From the NCBI RefSeq assembly GCF_900753045.1, contig NZ_CAADXO010000066.1, forward strand, positions 1 through 12,168: a stretch of 12,168 nt of DNA, given 5' to 3'. The notes under the pieces are model-generated. The model was not told where the DNA came from, searched no databases, and saw only the letters and a list, made by a program, of their open reading frames with translations. Below are positions 4,935 to 11,498 of this stretch, piece by piece; position 1 is the first letter of the stretch, and each line of letters opens with the position of its first letter. Source of the stretch: an uncultured Phascolarctobacterium sp. (GTDB taxonomy: Bacteria; Bacillota; Negativicutes; Acidaminococcales; Acidaminococcaceae). The position numbers and the translations under genes are program-made.

Positions 4935-5996
4935 TTAAGCAGCCTTTTCTATGGCTGCCTCTGCCAGCGTTTCTATTTTCTTTCGTAGGTTATAGCTGTC
5001 GGCGTGTCCTGCGTGTCCCGTCCAGCTCTGTATACTCTTTTGTAACTGCTCTTTTGTGATTTTCCCGCTCTCGCACTTCTTGATAGTGCGCTTTATGCGC
5101 TTTATGCTGTCCTTTCGTACTTTCCTGTGCGTTGCCCTGTGTTTGTAGCCTACAAAGTCTATACCGTTCTTTGCTGCCAGTATGGTAGTTTTCGGGTTAA
5201 ACTCTAACTTAAGCTCTTCCCGTAAGAATTGCTCTATCCGTGCAAGCCAGTTGCGCAGCTGTTCCTTGTCTGGGCTTAATATTACAAAGTCGTCCATATA
5301 GCGTATGTATGCCTCTACGCCCAGCTCATGCTTAATAAACTGGTCTAATGCGTCCAGATAGATATTTGCAAATAACTGACTGGTAAGGTTTCCTACTGGT
5401 ATCCCTACGCCGTCCGGCATATTGCCGTTGTGGTCTATTATCCTGTCCAGCAATGCCAGTACCCCAGCGTCTTTTATAACCTTACGTATTTCAGTTTTTA
5501 ATACCGCATGGTCTATGCTTTGGAAATAGTGGTGTATATCTGCCTTGATAGCATAAAGCGGCTGGTCTGGGTGGTATTTGTTCCACTCATACAGCCACTC
5601 TTTTAGCGTATCAGACGCAGCGTGCATACCTTTACCTTTCCGGCAGGCGTAAGACTGCGATATAAACCGCTTATCAAATATAGGCTCTAACACGTTGTTT
5701 ATGGCGTGCTGTACCACCCTGTCATAGAACGGCAGCGCCATTATCTGCCGCTCTTTCGGTTCGTACACCTTAAAGTAATGGTATTTGCTTGGCTCATAGG
5801 CAAGGTTTATAATATCTTCCCGCACCTTGTCTAAGTTTTCCTCTTTGTCTTTCGTAAAAATCAGTACGTCTTTTCTGTGGCGTTTACACTTTCTGGCTTT
5901 GTTATAGGCTTTCTGTACGTTTCCATAGTCGCCCATAGCCTCTAAAAGCGTAATGCGCCGCCCGTCCTTATCGGTAATGTATCCTACTCTCTTCAA
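4935..5996 (-). CDS. DGR reverse transcriptase
   Basis: This 353-residue enzyme copies the template RNA into mutated cDNA. Palm motifs are KADIHHYFQSID (D153), IPVGNLTSQLFANIYL (199-214) and YMDD (233-236, catalytic D235 and D236), followed by FVGYKHR (281-287). VGNLTSQ in place of the usual QG..SP is the mark of DGR reverse transcriptases and goes with their low fidelity at template adenines. Length matches the family. There is no maturase-type X domain or endonuclease as in group II introns. The start is TTG at 5996, chosen because AGGAG lies 8 nt upstream; the next ATG would remove 20 residues of the conserved N-terminus. It lies at the end of the avd-TR-RT cassette and directly before the lysis genes. 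Confidence 0.96.
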   Translation of the reverse strand: MKRVGYITDKDGRRITLLEAMGDYGNVQKAYNKARKCKRHRKDVLIFTKDKEENLDKVREDIINLAYEPSKYHYFKVYEPKERQIMALPFYDRVVQHAINNVLEPIFDKRFISQSYACRKGKGMHAASDTLKEWLYEWNKYHPDQPLYAIKADIHHYFQSIDHAVLKTEIRKVIKDAGVLALLDRIIDHNGNMPDGVGIPVGNLTSQLFANIYLDALDQFIKHELGVEAYIRYMDDFVILSPDKEQLRNWLARIEQFLREELKLEFNPKTTILAAKNGIDFVGYKHRATHRKVRKDSIKRIKRTIKKCESGKITKEQLQKSIQSWTGHAGHADSYNLRKKIETLAEAAIEKAA

Positions 5997-6009
5997 GTAT
6001 TAAGCTCCT
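5997..6009 (-). promoter_or_regulatory. Ribosome binding site that fixes the TTG start of the RT
   Basis: AGGAG (6009-6005) lies 8 nt before TTG (5996-5994). The wider leader GAAAGGCAGGA is also present in front of the holin and endolysin genes, which supports it as a genuine translation signal. Confidence 0.75.
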
Positions 6010-6166
6010 GCCTTTCGCCGTAGCTACTAACCAGCAGCCGTATTTTTTCTCTTTGCCTCACGGCGGGACAGCCACTCTGACTATAGGATATTAAACACTC
6101 GGTCTTATCCCTTTCTAAGTCCTTGCCAGTATTCCGTAGAACTCTGTGCCTGTAATGTTCTCACTA
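5997..6166 (-). ncRNA. DGR template RNA spacer (3' of TR)
   Basis: This 170-nt stretch between TR and the RT start codon has no supported reading frame. In characterised DGRs the RNA runs from TR into this spacer, which folds and gives the reverse transcriptase and Avd their priming and binding platform. By position it should do the same here. I see short complementary stretches but cannot fold it reliably by eye. Confidence 0.6.
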
Positions 6167-6292
6167 AGTCACACGCCCCACGAGCGCCAATGTTCGTATT
6201 GACATTCCACGGGTAATTGTTGCAATTCACGGCACGAGCGCCGCAATTCGCCCCATTGTTCCAGTTGCCGCCCGCTATCAGCGCCGCCAGAG
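6167..6292 (-). repeat. DGR template repeat (TR)
   Basis: This 126-bp repeat matches the 3' end of the receptor-binding gene (VR, 6728-6853) except at 12 positions. All 12 are A in the minus-strand template: ten read G, one C and one T in VR. No C, G or T of the template has changed, and 12 of about 26 adenines have. Translated in the VR frame, TR contains many Asn codons AAC/AAT (for example NWNNG and NCNNYPWN), the DGR design that allows the widest amino-acid change without stop codons. It lies in the 326-nt interval between avd and the reverse transcriptase, which holds no gene. Confidence 0.96.
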
Positions 6293-6322
6293 GCTGTAAG
6301 TAAGCAGCTGCCCCATATCCTG
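6293..6322 (-). other. Relic of target-gene coding sequence upstream of TR
   Basis: Continuing the TR frame upstream to the avd stop codon gives AGYGAAAYLQP before LAALIAGG. The target protein has YQYYAYS at the same place. The partial likeness suggests that TR arose from a copy of a target gene's 3' end and that its upstream flank has since drifted. Confidence 0.45.
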
Positions 6323-6679
6323 CTATTTTCTGGTCTTTACCTCTTCTATCAGTTCGCCCAGCATAACGCCTATTTCTTTCAGCTTGCGGCAGCTCTCGCC
6401 GTAGTGCCGTGCGTTCATAGCGCTATACTTCAAGTCATGCGCCAGCCGCAGCAATTCTTTACTTTCCTGCAATGCCGTATCTACCGTGTATAAGTGGCTT
6501 TTCGTTGCCGTCTTATCCCACTTTATAACCTCTTGCAGCATTTCAAGAATTGCGTTTCTTGTCGCCGTCTGTAAACTGAATTTCTCATACTTTGGGTACT
6601 TCGTAAGCAGAGGGTAAATATATAGCAGAAAATCGTATATTTTCTGGTGTATAATATCTGTTTTTGTCTGTATGTCCAT
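6323..6679 (-). CDS. avd: DGR accessory variability determinant (Avd)
   Basis: This 118-residue, largely helical and basic protein has the size and pattern of Avd, which forms a pentameric four-helix-bundle barrel and binds the reverse transcriptase and template RNA. Recognisable stretches are the N-terminal KYPKYEKFSL region, RNAILEMLQEVIKW, and the C-terminal HYGESCRKLKEIGVMLGELI. It starts 41 nt after the target gene's stop codon, with GGGTAAGG just before ATG (GGTAAGGCATG is shared with the XRE gene), and ends 30 nt before TR. The order target, avd, TR, RT is classical. Confidence 0.93.
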   Translation of the reverse strand: MDIQTKTDIIHQKIYDFLLYIYPLLTKYPKYEKFSLQTATRNAILEMLQEVIKWDKTATKSHLYTVDTALQESKELLRLAHDLKYSAMNARHYGESCRKLKEIGVMLGELIEEVKTRK

Positions 6680-6697
6680 GCCTTACCCCCGTTTATC

Positions 6698-6718
6698 CGG
6701 CTGGGCTTTCGCCCGCCG
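6698..6718 (-). promoter_or_regulatory. DGR target-recognition hairpin downstream of VR
   Basis: Minus-strand stem of 8 pairs (CGGC-GGGC with GCCC-GCCG) with one bulged base at 6702 and a GAAA tetraloop (6710-6707). It begins 10 nt past the 3' end of VR, just after the stop codon, and is absent beside TR. Phage DGRs are known to need a short hairpin or cruciform with a GRNA-type loop at this place for efficient retrohoming into VR. Confidence 0.8.
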
Positions 6719-6719
6719 T

Positions 6720-7862
6720 CTACAGAGAGTCACACGCCCCACGAGCGCCAATGCTCGTATTGACACCCCACGGGCAATTGTCGCAACCCACGGCACGAGC
6801 GCCGCAATCCGCCCCACGGTACCAGCTGCCGCCCGCTATCAGCGCCGCCAGAGAATATGCGTAATACTGGTAAATGTTACCAACGTCGTAAGACTTCTCG
6901 CCTGTGTTCAATGGGCTTTTCTTGTCCCAGCCCCACGCTACGCTTGCGTGGTAGTCTGCATTTGTGGCGTGTTCCGCTCTTGTAATAAGCTCGTCCAGCC
7001 ACTCCCAGACACGCCCCACGGCATCTACAACGCCCACGGAAGAAACGGCATTTACCACACTGCCTGTTACGCCCCTACCTGTGTTGCTGGTGGCGCTCCA
7101 TGCGTTTGTATTTGCGTTATCCAGTCCGGCAGGGCTGCCAAAAGCATAAGCGCAAAATTCTGCATAGTTCGGCAGACGCTTACCGCTCTTTGCCAGACGT
7201 TCTACAAAGTTGTACCAGTTCATGCTTTCTGTACCCGTCATAGGTGCGCAGCCATACTCTGATTTCAAGCCCTTTGCCCCGTCGTCAGAATTAAGGTAAA
7301 TATCTACCCATGTGCCGCCGCCTAAATATACCATACCCTCTGGGCTGCATTTCGGGCGGTGTCCCAGTGTCCATACAGAACGTGGTACAATGCCGTTACT
7401 TACTGCACTTTCCCAGCCTGTGCCAAAAATAACACTGCTGCCATTAAGCGGCTGTAAATTGCTGTCCACCTTGCGGCAGCGTCCATAATGAAAGCCGCCG
7501 ATTTTACGGCTGTTTGTAGCGTTCCAGCCTGTCGGGTATGTAGAATTAAGGGAAATTACGTATTTCTCGTCTGCGCTGTCAATTCTGCTGTCGCAGATAT
7601 ATACGTAATAGTCCTTACCTACCGCAAAAGCGCTGCCTGCGTCCAGATTAGCAGCCGTAAGAATTGTATTTGCTGTCTTGAAAATTCCAGCGCCGCCCAC
7701 GGCAATTACGCAACCCTCTACTACGGTCAGCTCATTTGCTCCGCTGGCGTAAATGTACTCATTGCTCGGTGCTACAATATCGCTGATTGTAGCCATTTTA
7801 TTTACGTTCAAAAGCGCCCTTGCGTCGGTCTTTGTAACGTCGTCCACTAATAATCTACTCAT
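6720..7862 (-). CDS. DGR-diversified receptor-binding (tail tip/fibre) protein, C-type-lectin-like
   Basis: This 380-residue protein probably contacts the host surface. The N-terminus (about 1-100) looks like a tail-attachment and beta-rich part. The C-terminal half resembles the formylglycine-enzyme/C-type-lectin fold of DGR targets, with NWYNFVERLAKSGKRLPN, GRVWEWLDE and the final LAALIAGGSW...GARG. VR covers residues 337-378. Compared with TR, nine residues differ: 346 N to S, 348 N to Y, 349 N to R, 352 N to D, 359 N to G, 361 N to D, 363 Y to C, 366 N to G, 370 N to S. It begins 12 nt after AAAGGAG and overlaps the end of the preceding gene by 8 nt. Mtd of phage BPP-1 is the functional analogue; sequence likeness outside the fold is not claimed. 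Confidence 0.9.
   Translation of the reverse strand: MSRLLVDDVTKTDARALLNVNKMATISDIVAPSNEYIYASGANELTVVEGCVIAVGGAGIFKTANTILTAANLDAGSAFAVGKDYYVYICDSRIDSADEKYVISLNSTYPTGWNATNSRKIGGFHYGRCRKVDSNLQPLNGSSVIFGTGWESAVSNGIVPRSVWTLGHRPKCSPEGMVYLGGGTWVDIYLNSDDGAKGLKSEYGCAPMTGTESMNWYNFVERLAKSGKRLPNYAEFCAYAFGSPAGLDNANTNAWSATSNTGRGVTGSVVNAVSSVGVVDAVGRVWEWLDELITRAEHATNADYHASVAWGWDKKSPLNTGEKSYDVGNIYQYYAYSLAALIAGGSWYRGADCGARAVGCDNCPWGVNTSIGARGACDSL
6728..6853 (-). repeat. DGR variable repeat (VR)
   Basis: The last 126 bp of the target gene's repeat pair, ending 6 bp before the stop codon. Its 3' end is an unchanged GC-rich block (GGCGCTCGTGGGGCGTGTGAC) corresponding to the initiation-of-mutagenic-homing segment. 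The variable codons lie upstream of it. The hairpin at 6698-6718 marks it as the recipient copy. Confidence 0.95.
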
Positions 7863-8292
7863 ACTGCTTTAATACTCCTTTCAGTGCTGCAATGTCGTCT
7901 GTTGTCATTCCTGCCACGGTGTCTGTGCGTTCCAGCGCAATTACCTTACAGCCCGCTTTTACCGCTTTGGAAAGTGTAAGGGCTGTTCTGTCGTTTCCCG
8001 CCTCTCCTGCTGCCGCTGCCTCGTCGGTCTGGATATGTGTTACTCCCTGCACCGTTCCGGATACGTCGCCTGCTACAAATTTCATACCTACCGCTGCCTC
8101 GTCGCAGTAATATACCGTAACCGCCTTTTTCTCTTCCTCTACAGCTGCTATGCCGCACTCAATATAACGCTGGTTCTCTGCGCTCTCGATTTTCGCCAGC
8201 AAATCTGCTGCTGCCAGTTCTCCGCTTGCTACCATAGCAAGGCAGTTGTAATAATCCTCTTTTGTCTTTAATACTTTAGGAAATCCTTTCAT
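7855..8292 (-). CDS. Small tail-associated protein, unknown function
   Basis: This 145-residue protein has an N-terminal segment (KVLKTKEDYYNCLAMVASGE and on to residue 42) with a charged helical look common in phage genes next to tail fibres. A middle part (about 55-90, VTVYYCDEAAVGMKFVAGDV) is probably beta-rich. The C-terminal part ends in the helical DDIAALKGVLKQYE. It overlaps the start of the DGR target gene by 8 nt, so the two are probably translated together. It could be a fibre assembly helper or a tail component. I recognise no domain. Confidence 0.75.
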   Translation of the reverse strand: MKGFPKVLKTKEDYYNCLAMVASGELAAADLLAKIESAENQRYIECGIAAVEEEKKAVTVYYCDEAAVGMKFVAGDVSGTVQGVTHIQTDEAAAAGEAGNDRTALTLSKAVKAGCKVIALERTDTVAGMTTDDIAALKGVLKQYE

Positions 8293-8306
8293 GGTCTGCC
8301 GCCTTT

Positions 8307-9443
8307 CTAAAATGTATTTGCAAGATAGGAATTACCCACGTAGGTAGCCCCTAACACTGCCGTTTCTACTGTTCTTTCGTAATGCTGGCTCATGTATGCT
8401 GCGCCCATGTAACACAATCCCAGTACAGCATCATGCTTATAGTCAATGCCCCAGCCGCTTTCTACTCTCTTAAGTCGCTCGTCCAGCGCTGCTATTGCCT
8501 CTTTGGTTTCTTTCGTGCCTGCCTCTGCCTGCTTTTTCACTTCCTGCATGGCTGCTGCCAGCTCTTCAATTTGCAGTTGCAGGCTGCCTGCTATGTCCTC
8601 ACCCAGCTTGTCCTTGATACTCTCAAACCATGTGTTAAATTCGTTTTCAGCGTCCGACTGGAATAGCTTAATTTTTGCCATAAATTCTGTATAGGCGCTT
8701 AAAAGTTCCTTGTCCCAGTTGTCAAGCGTGCTTTCAAAACTGCTGTATCTTTCGTTAAACTGGCTCTCATACTGCGCAAATAAGCCCTCTGTCTTGCTTA
8801 CGTAGCTGTCATATACGCCCGCAATCTCTGTAAGGTACTTTTCCATACTCTGCTTATATGCGCTGAACTCGTCCAGCACGGCTGCGCTGTAGGTGTTGAA
8901 AAAGTCCGTAAACTGCTTTGTAAGCACGCTTGCGTCTATCTCTTCCACCGTTCCTGTTACAATGCCGCAGACTGCGCTATTAAACCGCTGGTCTGTGATG
9001 TTCTGCGTCTGTATCCTTGTTACGCCCTTGCCTACGTAAATATCTGCAAGCGCAAGCTCCCATATTTCCGTAGTGCGTGTTACTGCCGTTGCTGTCGGCT
9101 TTGCAGACGGTGTGCCTTTCAGCACCGCAATATACATATCTCTTTGCGGCAAATCCCAGCGAACTACTACCCTGTCCACCCTGTTAAGCGCTCCCTCTGC
9201 CGTATCCAGTGTTACGCTAAGCGTTGCAGGATTTCTAAAGGCGTAGCCGTTTATAAAGGCATAGCCTGCATTTACTCTTATTTCCATGCCGCTGTAAGCT
9301 ACTACCTGTAGCCCGTCGCTCGGCTTTGGAAAAATGCCGTTTGCAATGAAAGTAGCAAAGTACCACGCCCAATCCTCGGCTTTATATACCCTGTCGTACT
9401 CTCCGTCTACTGCCACGGCATTAAACGGTAAGCTGTTTGCCAT
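8307..9443 (-). CDS. Baseplate/tail appendage protein with long coiled coil
   Basis: This 378-residue protein has an N-terminal domain (about 1-165, beginning MANSLPFNAVAVDGEYDRVY) resembling baseplate proteins that dock on the tail tip, with VRWDLPQRDMYIAVLKGTPS in its centre. A long, charged helical region follows (about 180-330) that should form a trimeric coiled coil. The end carries two related 17-residue segments (339-355 and 362-378). It lies between the Gp37-like protein and the fibre genes, so it probably links baseplate and fibre. The leader GAGGTAGCAGAA before ATG is shared with the transposase gene at 1303. Confidence 0.82.
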   Translation of the reverse strand: MANSLPFNAVAVDGEYDRVYKAEDWAWYFATFIANGIFPKPSDGLQVVAYSGMEIRVNAGYAFINGYAFRNPATLSVTLDTAEGALNRVDRVVVRWDLPQRDMYIAVLKGTPSAKPTATAVTRTTEIWELALADIYVGKGVTRIQTQNITDQRFNSAVCGIVTGTVEEIDASVLTKQFTDFFNTYSAAVLDEFSAYKQSMEKYLTEIAGVYDSYVSKTEGLFAQYESQFNERYSSFESTLDNWDKELLSAYTEFMAKIKLFQSDAENEFNTWFESIKDKLGEDIAGSLQLQIEELAAAMQEVKKQAEAGTKETKEAIAALDERLKRVESGWGIDYKHDAVLGLCYMGAAYMSQHYERTVETAVLGATYVGNSYLANTF

Positions 9444-9448
9444 TTCTG

Positions 9449-10603
9449 CTACCTCACTTTCCTAATCTGGTCTACCAGCGTCGGCAGGCTGTCGCCAAAA
9501 GTCGCCTCTATGGTTTCCTCGCCTTTCTGGTATGTTTCTGTTACTTCTGTAATGCGTGCATCTATCTGTATGCCCCACTTAGTTTCTTTGCAAGTAATAC
9601 GGTCGCCTAAATCAAAATCAGCCTTAAATTTTAAGTTTGAATTTGTATTTATGGTACTTACAAAATTTATGTTCTTGCCGTAGTTTTCCAACTCTGCGCC
9701 GCCTCTCGTTTTCAGCATTGCAATATAGGTATTCAGCGGTATTGTTACCTCTGTTTCCCCCTGCTGGTACTTTCTGGCAATGTCCGTAGCGTCGCAGAAT
9801 ACCTCTACTAAATCCAGCCCCGTTGCGCCCTCGCCGTCCACTGTGGTTACTGGCTGGCTGCCGTCGTCGTCAGCTGCTCCCTGCACATAAATAAAGTTGC
9901 CGCAGTTCTCTATACTGGCTGTGTATTCCTGCTCGTTGACATTATCAAAATCTCTTGAAAATATGCAGGGTGTGTTACCCTCGGTATTTGTGGCTGTAAG
10001 GTCATTGCCCTTATACAGATAAAAGCCAAACAGTCTCTCTCTTTCGTTAAGCAGAATGTCATAGCCCAGCTTTCCAGCCTGCGCCCTTGCCTTTACTTCC
10101 TGCCCCAGTTGTGCGTATACCTCGTTTGCATATTCAACCGCCACGCCGTCTATGGTTTCCTGCGCCAGAAATGTAAGCAATGGAAAACGCCGCTTTGTTC
10201 CTGCTGCGCTGCCGCAGTTGTTCTTTACCATAAGGTTTATAAGATACTGGTTTGTACCTGTCGCCACAATCTGCGGATAAATGCAGCGCTTATTAAGCCA
10301 CCAGCTAAGCATATAGCCTTGTGCCTCTAACTGCTCTAAGCCGTTCTCGTCTTTGGTAATGTGTACGTAGGTTATCTGCGCTGCCCTGCGCCATACGCCG
10401 CCGTCGGCGGTCTTTACTTCCTTTTTTCCGTCGTGCTTGGTTATTAAGTTACCCTCTACCAGCAAACGGCTGTTATTGTCCGTAATCGGCGCAAGCAGGC
10501 TAAAAGTTCCTACGTCAAAATACTTTGTATGCCATAGCAGGCTTGCCAGCTCGTCTATAGCTCCCAGCGGCTGTACTGTCTTGTCGAATACTCTAAGCTC
10601 CAT
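9449..10603 (-). CDS. Gp37-like tail-associated protein (siphovirus ReqiPepy6 Gp37 family)
   Basis: This 384-residue protein carries the family's N-terminal pattern (LRVFDKT...LLWHTKYFDVGTFSL), a middle part with LEAQGYMLSWWLNKR and the C-terminal GDRITCKETKWGIQIDARITEVTE. Such proteins sit at the tail tip after Dit and act as hub or adsorption-associated components. No peptidase motif is evident. The start is ATG 8 nt after AGGAG. It follows the Dit-like gene closely (4 nt gap) and precedes the baseplate gene by 5 nt, in an evidently single operon. Confidence 0.85.
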   Translation of the reverse strand: MELRVFDKTVQPLGAIDELASLLWHTKYFDVGTFSLLAPITDNNSRLLVEGNLITKHDGKKEVKTADGGVWRRAAQITYVHITKDENGLEQLEAQGYMLSWWLNKRCIYPQIVATGTNQYLINLMVKNNCGSAAGTKRRFPLLTFLAQETIDGVAVEYANEVYAQLGQEVKARAQAGKLGYDILLNERERLFGFYLYKGNDLTATNTEGNTPCIFSRDFDNVNEQEYTASIENCGNFIYVQGAADDDGSQPVTTVDGEGATGLDLVEVFCDATDIARKYQQGETEVTIPLNTYIAMLKTRGGAELENYGKNINFVSTINTNSNLKFKADFDLGDRITCKETKWGIQIDARITEVTETYQKGEETIEATFGDSLPTLVDQIRKVR

Positions 10604-10607
10604 ACCG

Positions 10608-11495
10608 TCACACTCCTAAAAATTCCTTGCTGTAGAATATGGATACTTCCAGAGAATTTACGCCGCTGGCTGCATCATATCTAAACATATTGTCGCCTAT
10701 GGCAAGCTGCATAAATGTACTGTCTACATCAATGTAGCGGAAATAGTCGGTTTCTACGCCGTCCCTTATCAGCTTAGCGCCCTTGCTGCCGTACTTCGTG
10801 TTAATCTCTATCACGTCGCCCGTTTTCATAGTGGCGTTAATCTGTATAAATTCCTCGGTATCCACATTAAGCAGTATCGGGTTTGAAACTGTCCCCAGTG
10901 CTGTAAACCTTATCCTCATTCCTGTTGATACGTCGCCCTCGTTGTAGCAGTCCACTATTACGCTTTCCGCTCGGTATCCGTATATCATGCTCTTTGTGCT
11001 GTCCTTTTCGATAACGCAAGGGAAATGCCACGCAGCCACCCAGCTTGCTATATCCTCTTTTGTTTCTTCCTCTTCCCGCCAGAACGGGTTAAGGCACTCT
11101 ATTTGTAAATCAAACTCATAAAGTACCTCTTTCTTTAGTATCTTAGGCTCTCCATACGCCCTGCAATCAATCACACGCTTAAAGCCGCCGTACTCATACA
11201 CCAGCGTAGCGCTAAGCTCTGGGTTAAATATCTTAAGCATACGGCGGCGCAGTTCCAATGCCTGCGCCTTGTCCCGTGTGTTGATATGTCCCACTACGTC
11301 TATATCCCTCGCCTCGATACGCTGCCCTACGTAGGTGTCGCCGTGCTGTCCCATACTGTTTGTGCTGTAAATGACGCTCGTAACGCCGGAAATGCCCTCT
11401 ACGTCTTTACTTATATTGCAATGGTATACGCTGTCTACTCCCAGCTCTAACCGCTCGCCCCTTGAATTTATGTAAGTCAGTTTTTCATTTTCCAT
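10608..11495 (-). CDS. Distal tail protein (Dit-like, Sipho_tail family)
   Basis: This 295-residue protein has the typical N-terminal belt: YINSRGERLELG near the start, then GQRIEARDIDVVGHI, RRRMLKIFNPELSATLVYEYGG, and YEFDLQIECLNPFWREEEE at its end. A C-terminal beta-sandwich half (about 165-295) contains NEGDVSTGMRIRFTALG and VIEINTKYGSKGAKLI. Dit forms the hexameric ring joining tail tube and tip. It starts 3 nt before the tape measure stop codon's position, in the usual order tape measure, Dit, tail-associated protein. Confidence 0.9.
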   Translation of the reverse strand: MENEKLTYINSRGERLELGVDSVYHCNISKDVEGISGVTSVIYSTNSMGQHGDTYVGQRIEARDIDVVGHINTRDKAQALELRRRMLKIFNPELSATLVYEYGGFKRVIDCRAYGEPKILKKEVLYEFDLQIECLNPFWREEEETKEDIASWVAAWHFPCVIEKDSTKSMIYGYRAESVIVDCYNEGDVSTGMRIRFTALGTVSNPILLNVDTEEFIQINATMKTGDVIEINTKYGSKGAKLIRDGVETDYFRYIDVDSTFMQLAIGDNMFRYDAASGVNSLEVSIFYSKEFLGV

Positions 11496-11498
11496 GTG

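Noticed and set aside
4935..5996. Group II intron or retron reverse transcriptase
   Set aside because: The VGNLTSQ motif, adjacent avd and a TR/VR pair with adenine-only changes identify a DGR; there is no maturase domain or intron RNA fold.
6672..7262. 196-residue plus-strand frame over VR
   Set aside because: It runs opposite to the receptor-binding gene; A-specific changes at VR fit the minus-strand frame only.
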